A program made the position numbers and the translations under genes. A stretch of 59,516 nucleotides of DNA from positions 1-59,516 of the forward strand of contig JAKAVV010000017.1 in the NCBI GenBank assembly GCA_021817145.1. Direction: 5' to 3'. The notes under the pieces were generated by a model. That model was not told where the DNA came from. It was given only the letters and a program-made list of their open reading frames with translations, and did not search any database. The number at the start of each line of letters is the position of its first letter. Positions within the stretch are counted from its first letter, which is position 1. This document shows, piece after piece, positions 25,530 through 34,558 of the stretch. This DNA comes from a bacterium (lineage in GTDB: Bacteria > Vulcanimicrobiota > JABDET01).

Positions 25530-26876
25530 ATGTCAACAGAGAAAAAAACTTCACTTTCAGAAAGCATAATCCACGAAACTTTACTTCCCCTTCAAAAAGC
25601 GAATAAGGGGTTCAGCAGAACCTACCCAGGAGAATCTCCAAACCGCCAGCCTGTGCATACAGTTTATGGAGGAGCTCATTTGTTTAAATCAAATGCAGCC
25701 CAGAAACTAGGGGAAGTGGGTTTGCGAACATTAAAAGAATATGCGCCAGAACCTGAAATTTTTGGAAAAATTTTAGACTTAGGGGATCTGTCTCAAACCA
25801 TTTATGATAGAGTGCAAGAAAAATTGAGAAAAGAGCCTGTCGAAGATTTCCGAATTGATTTTGAAGATGGGTATGGAAATCGCCCGGATTCAGAAGAGGA
25901 TCATCATTCTGAGCTGGCTGCTCTTGAAGTGGCAAAAGGAATGGAGGAGAAAACTCTTCCTCCTTTTATTGGGATTCGGATCAAACCTTTTTCTCAGGAA
26001 TTAACTCCTCGAAGTGTAAGAACACTGGATATTTTTCTGACAGCATTATCTCAAAAAACAGATCGCAAACTTCCTTCAAATTTTGTTATCACGATTCCAA
26101 AAGTCACGATCCCTGAACAGGTTGCAGCTCTTGTTAAACTCTGCGGGAAACTTGAAGCCAAATTAAAACTGCCAAAAGAATCGCTTAAAATTGAGCTCAT
26201 GATTGAAACTCCTCAAGCCATTCTAGATCCTCATGGAAGAAGTTCGCTCCCCTATCTTGCAGCAGCAGCAGAAGGGCGCTGCGCAGGAGCGCACTTTGGA
26301 ACTTATGATTATACAGCAAGCGTTGGGATAACTGCTGCTTATCAACAGATGACTCATCCTGCCTGCGATTTTGCGAAACACGTCATGCAGGTCTCTTTAG
26401 CAGGGACCGGTATCTGGATCTCAGATGGAGCAACCAATGTCATTCCTGTTGGTCCGCACCGCGGCTCTGATTTAACCCCTGAAAAAATAGAAGAAAATCG
26501 CCGGGTGGTGCATCGAGCCTGGAGACTTCATTATGATCATGTTCGCCATTCTCTCAGTCATGCTTTTTATCAAGGATGGGATCTCCATCCCGCCCATTTT
26601 CCAACTCGTTATGCTGCTGTTTACGCTTTTTTCCTGGAGTCCCTGGAACAAGCTTCCATCCGTTTAAAATCCTTTGTGGAAAAAGCGGCTCAAGCGACTC
26701 TTGTAGGGGATGTTTTTGATGATGCTGCAACAGGACAGGCTCTTTTAAATTATTTCCTGAGAGGATTAAACTGCGGAGCCATCACTCAGCAAGAAGCCCT
26801 TGCGGCAGGGTTAACACTTGAAGAACTTAGAAGCCGATCCTTTTTAAAAATTCTAGAATCGAGAAAAAATAAATGA
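25530..26876 (+). CDS. CitE/HpcH-like TIM-barrel protein (DUF6986-type) of the purine cluster
   Basis: The 448-residue protein resembles the citrate lyase beta/HpcH aldolase superfamily: RIDFEDGYG (candidate Mg-binding acid), FVITIPKVTIPEQVAAL, MIETPQAILD (conserved Glu) and AHFGTYDYTASVGI. Members of the DUF6986-like group are repeatedly found next to allantoin genes, and I recognise it mainly by that resemblance. A carbon-carbon lyase or synthase acting on glyoxylate-type C2 units from ureidoglycolate would suit the context but is not shown. The stop is 2 nt from the convergent puuD stop. Confidence 0.6.
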   Translation: MSTEKKTSLSESIIHETLLPLQKANKGFSRTYPGESPNRQPVHTVYGGAHLFKSNAAQKLGEVGLRTLKEYAPEPEIFGKILDLGDLSQTIYDRVQEKLRKEPVEDFRIDFEDGYGNRPDSEEDHHSELAALEVAKGMEEKTLPPFIGIRIKPFSQELTPRSVRTLDIFLTALSQKTDRKLPSNFVITIPKVTIPEQVAALVKLCGKLEAKLKLPKESLKIELMIETPQAILDPHGRSSLPYLAAAAEGRCAGAHFGTYDYTASVGITAAYQQMTHPACDFAKHVMQVSLAGTGIWISDGATNVIPVGPHRGSDLTPEKIEENRRVVHRAWRLHYDHVRHSLSHAFYQGWDLHPAHFPTRYAAVYAFFLESLEQASIRLKSFVEKAAQATLVGDVFDDAATGQALLNYFLRGLNCGAITQQEALAAGLTLEELRSRSFLKILESRKNK

Positions 26877-26878
26877 TT

Positions 26879-27691
26879 TTATCCGCGGACAATCTTTGCT
26901 GCAATCCAGCCGATAATAATAATCCCTCCTAAAATCTCCCAACTGTATTGAGTTCCATAAGTGATCCAGGAAAAATGGCTGCTGATCATGGTTAAGATTA
27001 AAGGGAATGACAGGTAAGTATTGTGTTTAGATGCCTGTTTTGCCCTTGCTGCAAGAGTCATGTCCGGTTCTTTCCCTGATTCCACAGCTTCTACCAGATG
27101 CTTTTGCGAAGGAATAATCGTTAACCAGACATTAGCTGCCATAATGGTTCCAAACATTGCTCCAATATGGAGATAAAAAGCCCATCCTGTCATCACGCGA
27201 GAAAGCCCGTAAGAAATCGCAAGAATCAAAAGAAAAGAGAACAGTACTCCAATAGGCTCGTTTTTCCCAAGAGGGGATCTCCAGATTAAAGTATAGATGG
27301 GCCAGGAAAGCAGGATAACCCCAAGCCCGATCAATAATCCTGTTTCAAAAGAGCTGTTCCCCATCACTAAATTTTTTTCATAATAAAACAAAAGAAGAAG
27401 CAAAAGAAATCCGCTGATCCAGGTTAAGCCTGACTGCCATTTGAAAGAATGGAGTTTTTCAGGCATGATCTGAGGCTTCTTCTGTTTTTGCAGATGATAG
27501 AATCCACCCCCATGAACCATCCACAAAGAGCCTGCCACATTTCCCCCTTCTTTTGGAGGGAATTCAGCCATCCATTTTTCTAAACGATTAAACAGATAAG
27601 TTTGTCCCAGCCAGGTAAATCCAGCGATCACATGGAACCACCATAAAAAAAGAGTGATCCATTGAATTGGGTTAAACAGCGGATTCAGCAT
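26879..27691 (-). CDS. puuD: PuuD-like membrane urate oxidase, membrane domain only
   Basis: This 270-residue membrane protein with about eight helices has the PuuD/Urate_ox_N signatures MVHGGGFYHLQKQK and AKQASKHNTYLSFPLILTMISSHFS. PuuD oxidises urate to 5-hydroxyisourate and classic members end in a cytochrome c domain (about 130 more residues with CxxCH). This one stops after the membrane part and no CxxCH is seen, so its electron acceptor would be a separate cytochrome. It sits 8 nt after uraH in the same operon, which strongly supports a role in urate oxidation. Confidence 0.8.
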   Translation of the reverse strand: MLNPLFNPIQWITLFLWWFHVIAGFTWLGQTYLFNRLEKWMAEFPPKEGGNVAGSLWMVHGGGFYHLQKQKKPQIMPEKLHSFKWQSGLTWISGFLLLLLLFYYEKNLVMGNSSFETGLLIGLGVILLSWPIYTLIWRSPLGKNEPIGVLFSFLLILAISYGLSRVMTGWAFYLHIGAMFGTIMAANVWLTIIPSQKHLVEAVESGKEPDMTLAARAKQASKHNTYLSFPLILTMISSHFSWITYGTQYSWEILGGIIIIGWIAAKIVRG

Positions 27692-27699
27692 GATCTTCT

Positions 27700-28044
27700 T
27701 TAACTCCCTCGATAAGTGGAATACCCGTAAGGGCTTAATAAAAGCGGGACATGATAATGAGATGTCTGATCTCTAATTTCGAAAATGACTTGAACCACAG
27801 GATAAAACCCTTTAACTTGAATCGTGTTAAAATACTCCTCTGTTTTAAACGTCAAACGATACACCCCTTTTTTAAGGGGAAATCCATCAGGAAGGAGATC
27901 CCTGCTCCTGCCATCTGAATCAGTAACCCCTTCCCCTATAACATCCCACTTTTGTTCAAATTCTAGAAACTCAAGGAGAACAGGAACTCCTGAAGCAGGG
28001 GCTCCTTGGGATATATCCAGAATATGGGTTGTTATCGGGCTCAC
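27700..28044 (-). CDS. uraH: 5-hydroxyisourate hydrolase (transthyretin-like)
   Basis: The 114-residue protein has the HIUase hallmarks: ITTHILDISQGAPASGVPV at the start with the active-site His, GRSRDLL in the middle, and the C-terminal YRGS. It hydrolyses 5-hydroxyisourate to OHCU, the second step after urate oxidation. The start is a GTG at 28044; no ATG or ribosome site is available nearby. The order uraH-puuD follows the allantoicase fusion gene on the same strand. Confidence 0.93.
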   Translation of the reverse strand: MSPITTHILDISQGAPASGVPVLLEFLEFEQKWDVIGEGVTDSDGRSRDLLPDGFPLKKGVYRLTFKTEEYFNTIQVKGFYPVVQVIFEIRDQTSHYHVPLLLSPYGYSTYRGS

Positions 28045-28065
28045 TTTGGTATTGGAGTATTTTAT

Positions 28066-29658
28066 TCAAAAGGAAGAGCTCATTCCCTGCTGAAACCGCA
28101 GCAGCTTCTCTAACCTAAGGATTGTGATTTTCTTCTGCTCTTTGGCAGCAGTCTGGATCTCTCTTGCTCGATCCTGCTGCAGTCTTTGGGTTAATCGCTC
28201 CAGCATCTCTTTCCCACTTAATCCTGTGGCGCATACAATGAAAATAAATCCAAATTTTTGACGATACTCTTCATTTTTTTCGGCTAATGCGTTCAAAAGA
28301 TTTTGGTCTTCTGCAGCAACCCCTGCCTGTTCCCCTTTTGCCCATCCAGAACGATCGCCAGTCCCTTTTAAATCTCCAATTTTAGGGTGATGGGAAAAGG
28401 CTTCCAGCCAATCTTTTTCTTCAAGGGTGTCCAACCGTTCTTCAGCAGAATTGAAGAGAGATTCATACGTATAATAAGGGCGCTTTTGTTCCATATAAGA
28501 AGCCCATTCCATAGAGCCGCAGCAGTTGAGAAATGTTTTGACAGCTTCTTCTGTTTTCATCTGATTGATGGAGAGGAGGTTTCGATAATTCCAAATCGGA
28601 TTTCCATACACCCGAAGACGACTGACCCCACCATCTGGAAAAATATGCAGCCAAACATAAGAGCACGGCTTCTGATTTTTTATCGAAAAAGTGTGAAGAT
28701 GATGAGGTTTTAAAGGAGTTTGCTGGAGAAGTTCTATGTCTTTGGAGTTCAGATTTAAAGGGCTTGATTCTAAACTTAATTTTTGGGGATCTTCTGCTGG
28801 TCTGCAGGACCCTTGCTGCTCAGGGAATGAGCCGATCAGAGAACAGGAGCCAGGGGCATTCCCTTTAAAAAAAGTGGTATCAACAACGATCTTGTGAATC
28901 ATGCCAGGAGATCCCAATTTAAGGAGAACCCAGTCATGCCCAGGACCCCTTCTTCTTTTGGTTTCCCAACCATCCCCCATATTTTTGGGTTTGTCGGGAA
29001 GAATTAAATTATTTTTAGGGCTGAAGGTCATATCACTGCACTGGATGACTCGCCCTCCATTCTGGAGCCCTGCCAGATCCAGAAGTTTTTTTTGAGAGCT
29101 GCTGCTCCAGCCAGGAACAACCTCTCCAAAAACTCGCAGCCGAGCAACTCCTCCATCTGGATAGATTCTCAGTCTGATATGGGTCCAAAGATTTCGATTC
29201 GAAATTGAAAAAAAATTATGTGTGTTCCCTTCGAGTTTAGTTTGAGGAAGAATCTCTTTCCAGTCAATTTGATTTTCAAAAAAGGTTATCTTTTCTTGGA
29301 GAGATTTAAATTTTCTTTTTAAGTCGCCTGGTTTTAAACTGGCTGCTTCTAAAGAACAAGATTCAGGATAATTCCCGATAAAATGAGTTGTCTCCAGATC
29401 AACCCCATGAATGACACCAGGATAAGACAATTGAATCACAACCCAATCATAACCAGGGGTTCTTCTTCTTCTGGTCTCCCATCCATCCATCCATTTCCCA
29501 TAAGAGGTGTATTTGTGAGGAATAAAAACAGGTGGGTCAGGATTCAGAATATTCTCTTTTGGAGCAAAAAATTCATCATTTGCCAGCAATGCTTTTGCTC
29601 CAAAACGAGCTGAAGCCAGATTAATCCAATCAGAAAACTGTTCTGCTGCTGCAGTCAT
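28066..29658 (-). CDS. Fused allantoicase-OHCU decarboxylase
   Basis: The first about 340 residues are an allantoicase with its two internal repeats (GKWMDGWETRRRR.PGYDW and GDGWETKRRRGPGHDW, each with YPDGGVARLRVFG or FPDGGVSRLRVYG). The last about 170 residues are UraD: SHHPKIGD with the catalytic His and FIFIVCATGLS. One polypeptide would thus decarboxylate OHCU to allantoin and hydrolyse allantoate to ureidoglycolate and urea, two non-consecutive steps separated by allantoinase. I start at ATG 29658, which aligns with the family N-terminus; GTG 29682 with AGAGAGGA upstream and ATG 29718 (overlapping allB) are alternatives. It follows allB. Confidence 0.85.
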   Translation of the reverse strand: MTAAAEQFSDWINLASARFGAKALLANDEFFAPKENILNPDPPVFIPHKYTSYGKWMDGWETRRRRTPGYDWVVIQLSYPGVIHGVDLETTHFIGNYPESCSLEAASLKPGDLKRKFKSLQEKITFFENQIDWKEILPQTKLEGNTHNFFSISNRNLWTHIRLRIYPDGGVARLRVFGEVVPGWSSSSQKKLLDLAGLQNGGRVIQCSDMTFSPKNNLILPDKPKNMGDGWETKRRRGPGHDWVLLKLGSPGMIHKIVVDTTFFKGNAPGSCSLIGSFPEQQGSCRPAEDPQKLSLESSPLNLNSKDIELLQQTPLKPHHLHTFSIKNQKPCSYVWLHIFPDGGVSRLRVYGNPIWNYRNLLSINQMKTEEAVKTFLNCCGSMEWASYMEQKRPYYTYESLFNSAEERLDTLEEKDWLEAFSHHPKIGDLKGTGDRSGWAKGEQAGVAAEDQNLLNALAEKNEEYRQKFGFIFIVCATGLSGKEMLERLTQRLQQDRAREIQTAAKEQKKITILRLEKLLRFQQGMSSSF

Positions 29659-29698
29659 GATGGATTGCTCTCTTTCCTCCACCTTATTCCTCTCTGTA

Positions 29699-31141
29699 TC
29701 AAAAATACACCTTTCCATTCACCAGCAGCCTGCCAGTTGGAGATTGAAAAGATGCTTCGCGATTAAAAATCTCTTTCCCCCTCAAAAAAACTCTTTGTGT
29801 TTGCCCCTCTAAAACAGAAAACAAATAAGGTGTAACAGGATGTTTATGAAAAATTTGAGAAGGTTCTACTGTAAAAGAGAGATTCGGATCCCAGATAGAA
29901 AGATCGGCATCATAACCTTTTGCGATCTTCCCTTTCTGCTTTTCCAGCCCGCACAATTTAGCAGGAGCTTCGCACATCCATTGAGCTAAATCTTTAATTT
30001 GAAACTTCCGTTTTTTTGCCTGGGTCCAAACCGCAGACAAGCTGAACTGCAGAGAAGAGATTCCTCCCCAGGCATTTAGAAAATCCCCTTTTTCAAGCTG
30101 TTTAAGCTCTGGAACACAGGGGGAATGATCCGAAACAACAGAGTCTATAATCCCTTTTCTTAATCCCTCCCAAAGCTTATCCTGATTTTCTTTTTCCCGA
30201 ATAGGAGGGGAACACTTAAATTCAGTATGCCCTTCTGGAATCTCTTCAGAAGCAAAAAAAAGATAATGAGGACAAGTTTCCGCAGTGATTGGAATACCCT
30301 CTTCTTTCGCCTGCAGAATCAAAGGAATCCCTTCTGATGATGAAAGGTGAACAATATGAACAGGGCAGCGCGTTTTTCGAGACAGCTGAATCAGCAGTCT
30401 AATGGCATCATTTTCCATTTCTTTTGGATGGGTTCTCAGATAAGTGGAATAATAGCGAGGATTCTGCGGTTCCAAAAGCGGATTAGAAAACAGTAAAGTT
30501 TTTCCTCCAGAGATTGAAGATAAAAGAGGTTTTTGATAATCTTCAATTTCAGCATGAACCAAAAGAGGAATCCCGAGGTTAGCCAGAATAGGCATTGCTT
30601 TTTCTAAATCTTCTGCTGTCACAGAGGGAAATTCAGGGATTCCGGAAGAAGTAAGAAAACACTTAAATCCTTTTACTCCAGATTGAATAAGTGATTCCAG
30701 CTCTTTTATATTCTCAGGAATCAATCCACCCCAGAACCCGCAGTCAACCCGAATCTTGTTCTGCGCTGCCTCGATCTTTTCTTTCAGGGCATTTTGAGTA
30801 GTTGTTACAGGGATGCTGTTTAAAGGCATATCCATCAGTGTTGTAATCCCACCTGCTGCAGCAGCTTTTGTCGCGGTCTCAAACCCTTCCCATTCCGTTC
30901 TTCCTGGTTCATTGATATGGACATGTGTGTCAATCACTCCAGGCAGGATCACACTTATCCCAGCATCTATTACAGGGAACCCCTGCAGCGCTTTCTCTGA
31001 AGAACAGAACTCTAAAACCTCTCGAGGGGAAAGGATCTCCTGGATCCTCCCTTTTTGAATAAGAACCCCACCTTCTTGAATCCTTTCAGGAGTAACAAGA
31101 TTTTTACCATGAAGGAAAAACTCTTCAGCAGCGCGCAGCAT
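29699..31141 (-). CDS. allB: Allantoinase
   Basis: The 480-residue amidohydrolase has the metal motif DTHVHINEPGRTEWEGFETATKAAAAGGITT, the carboxylated-lysine segment GVKGFKCFL, the second histidine pair region HAEIED and VHIVHLSS, and the Asp site SDHSPC. It opens the hydantoin ring of allantoin to give allantoate. The ATG at 31141 is preferred over the TTG before it. It leads the minus-strand operon allB, alc-uraD, uraH, puuD, which covers urate to ureidoglycolate. Confidence 0.92.
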   Translation of the reverse strand: MLRAAEEFFLHGKNLVTPERIQEGGVLIQKGRIQEILSPREVLEFCSSEKALQGFPVIDAGISVILPGVIDTHVHINEPGRTEWEGFETATKAAAAGGITTLMDMPLNSIPVTTTQNALKEKIEAAQNKIRVDCGFWGGLIPENIKELESLIQSGVKGFKCFLTSSGIPEFPSVTAEDLEKAMPILANLGIPLLVHAEIEDYQKPLLSSISGGKTLLFSNPLLEPQNPRYYSTYLRTHPKEMENDAIRLLIQLSRKTRCPVHIVHLSSSEGIPLILQAKEEGIPITAETCPHYLFFASEEIPEGHTEFKCSPPIREKENQDKLWEGLRKGIIDSVVSDHSPCVPELKQLEKGDFLNAWGGISSLQFSLSAVWTQAKKRKFQIKDLAQWMCEAPAKLCGLEKQKGKIAKGYDADLSIWDPNLSFTVEPSQIFHKHPVTPYLFSVLEGQTQRVFLRGKEIFNREASFQSPTGRLLVNGKVYF

Positions 31142-31192
31142 CAAGGATTAATCTTTTCCTCAATCACTCGTTTTCCTTTTTCCTAAATTTAA

Positions 31193-31507
31193 ATACCTAA
31201 TGCCCCTGCTTATCCACACTGGAGACCTTCGAATTATCTACAGTATGAGCAAGCCCGTTATCAACAGCAGCAGGAACAGATTGCGGAACAACATCAAAAG
31301 GAAGAGGAAGAACGAAAAAGACAGGCTGCAATACGGCGTCTGCAAGAAGAGCTGGCACAGGTTCAGATGGAAAAATTTCAAGATCACTCCCTCTCTTTTG
31401 TAGACTGCTTAAGCGCTGTCCACGCAAATAATCACAGGATTGAATTTATGTTTACTCTTGATAACGATTTTACAATTCTTGGATTTACGGTTCTCAAGCA
31501 TAAATAA
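31193..31507 (+). pseudogene. Remnant of a PIN-domain toxin (VapC-like) fused to a Gln/Glu-rich stretch
   Basis: A frame with no usable start codon (it opens after TAA at 31190-31192) runs 104 codons. Its first part is Gln- and Glu-rich (YQQQQEQIAEQHQKEEEERK). Its last about 40 residues read like the end of a PIN nuclease: SLSFVDCLS, then FMFTLDNDFTILGFTVL, matching the D-C and D-x-F-GF pattern. The N-terminal two thirds of a PIN domain, with the first catalytic Asp, is missing. The only in-frame ATG is at 31367, too late for a working enzyme. This is the main content of the 470-nt gap between allB and mocA; I see no other gene there. Confidence 0.65.
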
Positions 31508-31614
31508 ATTTAATTCTGCTTTGATGGCTTTAAGAGAGATAACTGGTCAGCCATCCCTTTAAGGAGAACGAACAAATCCTCATTTGTGCAGTTAGAGGAA
31601 AACTCTGCTTTTCC

Positions 31615-32271
31615 ATGAACCAGAGTACAGAAATGAACCAAAAGATCACAGGGATCATCCTTGCTGCTGGCAGCTCGAAAAGAGTTCGGGCAGCAGGGAT
31701 TAAAACTCCAAAACCTCTTTTAAAAATTGGAGATGAAACCTTTCTTTCTAAAGCCATTCACACCTGCCGTTCTGTCGGAGACTGTCTGGTTGTTTTAGGA
31801 TACCAGGCAGATGAATTGGCAAAACACTGTAAAGAACTGGATACCCCTTTCTGCGTTAATCAAAATTACACTAAAGGGCAAACCTCATCCCTAAAAGTTG
31901 GGATCAAAAACCTTCCTCATGTCGCAGCTCACTTTTTCATTTACCCTGTTGATTATCCGCTGATACAAGAACAAACCCTTAAACTCCTGATCGAAGAAGC
32001 CCAAGCAGCACATCAACAGATTGTTCTTCCAACGTATGAAGGGCATGGTGGTCATCCTGTCTTGATTTCCATATCCTTAAAAGAAGAATTTCTTTCTCTA
32101 AAGGAGGATGAACCTGCCAGTCATGTTATCCATCATGATCCTGAGCGAGTCTTAAGAGTTCCAGTCGAAGATTTTGGGGTGATCCAGGATGTGGACACAC
32201 TTGAGGATTACCAAAAATTAAAGGAATCTCTCAAAGAAAAAGGGTATCAGAAACAAAATAAGAGAGAATAA
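31615..32271 (+). CDS. mocA: Molybdenum cofactor nucleotidyltransferase (MocA-like)
   Basis: The 218-residue GT-A-fold protein has the nucleotide-binding start IILAAGSSKRVRAAGIKTPKPLL, YPVDYPLI with the metal-binding Asp, and GHGGHPVLI. MocA/MobA-type enzymes add CMP (or GMP) to molybdopterin; the GHGGHP form is typical of MocA acting for xanthine dehydrogenase family enzymes. The first loop is longer than in most MocA, with an AAGIKT insert where others have MGxxK. It lies 2 nt before xdhC, consistent with joint insertion of sulfurated cofactor. Confidence 0.82.
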   Translation: MNQSTEMNQKITGIILAAGSSKRVRAAGIKTPKPLLKIGDETFLSKAIHTCRSVGDCLVVLGYQADELAKHCKELDTPFCVNQNYTKGQTSSLKVGIKNLPHVAAHFFIYPVDYPLIQEQTLKLLIEEAQAAHQQIVLPTYEGHGGHPVLISISLKEEFLSLKEDEPASHVIHHDPERVLRVPVEDFGVIQDVDTLEDYQKLKESLKEKGYQKQNKRE

Positions 32272-32273
32272 AA

Positions 32274-33086
32274 ATGAACTTTTATGAAAAACAGCTAGAA
32301 CTTATACAAAATCGTATTCCTTTTGCAATTTCCACCATTATTGATCGGAAAGGCTCTGTGCCCGCAAAACCAGGAGCAAAAATGCTGATTCTAGGGAATG
32401 GAGAGATCATCGGGACTATTGGAGGAGCAGAGCTGGAATGGCAGGTGATTCAAACAGCAAAAGAAATGCTGGCAGAAAACGCGCAGCCTCAGATTAAAGA
32501 GTTTACTTTATTCTACAAAAAAGAGGAGGGGATGGATCTAGCATGTGGGGGAACAGTGAATGTTTTCCTAGAAGTCATTCTTCCTGCCCCCTATCTCTTG
32601 ATCTGTGGGGGGGGACATATCGGGCTCTCTCTTTCTAAAATTTTTGATATCCTCGGCTATACTTATGATATCTGTGATGCGAGAGAAGAGTATCGTTCTA
32701 AAGAGAGATTCTCTACAGCGTTAAATTCGTTTGCCAAACTCCCTTCTCAGTTGGCCTCTTATCACTGTATTATTGTTTTAACTCACAGTCAAGAAAAAGA
32801 CTACGAAATTCTCCGAGATCTGCAGAAGAGCAGCTGTCAATCCCCTATCCTGCTCATTGGAAGCAGAGCGAAGTGGAAAGATTTTTCAAGACGACTGGAT
32901 CAGGATAAAGTCCCACAAACTTTTTTAAATCAGATTTACTGTCCAGCAGGGCTGCCTATAAAAACTTCTTCAGTCCCTGAAATCGCTTTAAGTATAGCAG
33001 GATGGATTGTGGATTTCTATCATGGAACCAGCAGCCCTGCTCCTAAAGAACCTTCTCAGCCAACAAAGGTCAAGGGAGATTTTTAG
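32274..33086 (+). CDS. xdhC: Xanthine dehydrogenase accessory protein XdhC/CoxI
   Basis: The 270-residue protein has the XdhC N-terminal domain (GSVPAKPGAKMLIL, GTIGGAELEW, DLACGGTVNVFLE with the conserved Cys) and the C-terminal Rossmann domain (LLICGGGHIGLSLSKI). XdhC binds Mo cofactor and delivers it to xanthine dehydrogenase. The target enzyme is not in the window. Its 3' end overlaps the convergent gene by 17 nt. Confidence 0.88.
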   Translation: MNFYEKQLELIQNRIPFAISTIIDRKGSVPAKPGAKMLILGNGEIIGTIGGAELEWQVIQTAKEMLAENAQPQIKEFTLFYKKEEGMDLACGGTVNVFLEVILPAPYLLICGGGHIGLSLSKIFDILGYTYDICDAREEYRSKERFSTALNSFAKLPSQLASYHCIIVLTHSQEKDYEILRDLQKSSCQSPILLIGSRAKWKDFSRRLDQDKVPQTFLNQIYCPAGLPIKTSSVPEIALSIAGWIVDFYHGTSSPAPKEPSQPTKVKGDF

Positions 33087-34425
33087 CTTTTTCTAACATT
33101 TTTCTAGCCTCTAAAAATCGTCTCTGTTTCTTATAGATCTTGACCAGCTTCAAATAGATCTTCTTTTGATCGGGATTGAGATAAAGAGCTGCTTGATACT
33201 CCCAGGAGGCCAGCGCTAAAAATTTCAATTTCTGATAGGCTTCTCCTTGCAAAACATAAAATTTAGCAGAAGAAGGAGCTAAAAGAATCGCTTTATTTAA
33301 AGTCACAGCGCACCTTCCGTACTGTTTCAGTTGATAATCCTCCTTAGCGGCAAGGTAATAATTTTCAGCGACCTGGGGATCTTCTCGGACAGCTTTTAAA
33401 AAATCCTGCCTTGCTTTTATTGGACTGCTCTCTGCCAATCCTTTCTGCCTCCATTCTGAGCTCTGTTTCAGATGAAGAGATAAGGGGGATCCAGATGTAA
33501 AATTGAGAAGAGACTGTGTTGGAATAAAGCCAATAACTCTTGCATCTGCAGCAGCTGCAGGAAACTTAAAATGTTTTATGGGAGGCTGAGGGTGATAAGT
33601 GACATCCAGATTTAATCCCCCTTCCTCTTGAAGTGGAACATAAACCCGATAAAGCAGTCCATTTTCAGCTCCAATCCATAAATTAGCATGAACAGGGGGG
33701 AGTTTCGAAAAACTCTCGGATAAATTGAAATTTGGAGAAGTGTTAGAGGGATGGAACTTCTGACCAGTGGGAAATTTTGACCTGTGTGGCAGGGATGGAA
33801 GCAGAAGTTTGAATAAATCTCTGAATAAATCTCCAAGAGGGATAATCATCACATAATGTCTGCATAAAACTCCATTGGCAACACCTTCCGGTTTTTCTTC
33901 AACATGCACCTGGCTGAGAATTGGTTCCACTGGGATTACGTGGAGCATGGCTTTACCTTCTGTCTTTAACTGTGAAGGGTTGATAGGGGTATTTCCTGGT
34001 TGAATACCCCGTTCCACCTGGTTAAAATCAAGTTCAAACCAATGATTCACAAAATTTGGTTTCCCAATCGAGCTCTTATTGACGACAAAAAACAGAATAT
34101 TCCTAAAATACCCTTCTTGTCCGCTGAAAGAAAAAAAATTCTTTTGAAACTGTGCCTGCAGATCTCCTTTTCCCACTGCTTGCAGAGGTTTTCTTCCAAC
34201 ATAAAAAACAAGATGCCCATCAATTCGCTCTAAGCTTTGATACCGAACATGAAATTTTAATTGATAAAATGGCTGTGTCATGAGCTTTTCAAATGCTTGA
34301 ACAAGGGGGAAAAACCGCTTCTGCAGAAATTTGCTCGAATCTTGAGTTCTCGCCGCTGCAGAACAAAAAGCGGTCTGAATACTGACCAGGGACAGCAGGA
34401 ACAAAAAAAGCGTCTTTTTTCTCAT
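33070..34425 (-). CDS. Secreted TPR protein with a LolA/LppX-like N-terminal half
   Basis: I start at ATG 34425 because a good signal peptide begins there (LFLFLLSLVSIQTAFCS). The first about 300 residues look beta-rich and recall outer-membrane lipoprotein-sorting-like folds (YQSLERIDGHLVFYVGRKPLQ, HANLWIGAENGLLYRVYVPL), but this is only resemblance. The final about 120 residues form three or four TPR repeats (SSPIKARQDFLKAVREDPQVAENYYLAAKEDY and onward). The gene is probably periplasmic or attached to the envelope. It converges on xdhC with a 17-nt overlap and is the only gene in its transcription unit. Function unknown. Confidence 0.55.
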   Translation of the reverse strand: MRKKTLFLFLLSLVSIQTAFCSAAARTQDSSKFLQKRFFPLVQAFEKLMTQPFYQLKFHVRYQSLERIDGHLVFYVGRKPLQAVGKGDLQAQFQKNFFSFSGQEGYFRNILFFVVNKSSIGKPNFVNHWFELDFNQVERGIQPGNTPINPSQLKTEGKAMLHVIPVEPILSQVHVEEKPEGVANGVLCRHYVMIIPLGDLFRDLFKLLLPSLPHRSKFPTGQKFHPSNTSPNFNLSESFSKLPPVHANLWIGAENGLLYRVYVPLQEEGGLNLDVTYHPQPPIKHFKFPAAAADARVIGFIPTQSLLNFTSGSPLSLHLKQSSEWRQKGLAESSPIKARQDFLKAVREDPQVAENYYLAAKEDYQLKQYGRCAVTLNKAILLAPSSAKFYVLQGEAYQKLKFLALASWEYQAALYLNPDQKKIYLKLVKIYKKQRRFLEARKMLEKAKNLP

Positions 34426-34558
34426 GCTTAATTCTTTCAAAGCAAAAAATGAAATCCCTGTTCCTTCATTAGGCAAACAGGTTGTCAATTTGTTTCATTC
34501 CTGCAAAACATTATTTTTGACAGGAAGTCTTGCTGCGGAAGAGAATTACTGAATAAAC

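Noticed and set aside
31200-31403. Plus-strand ATG frame in the allB-mocA gap
   Set aside because: The alternative frame 31193-31507 carries the recognisable PIN end; the ATG frame reads as nonsense.
34516-34558. Promoter for the trkA pair with TTGACA near 34527
   Set aside because: No acceptable -10 sequence at 16-18 nt; not reported as a feature.
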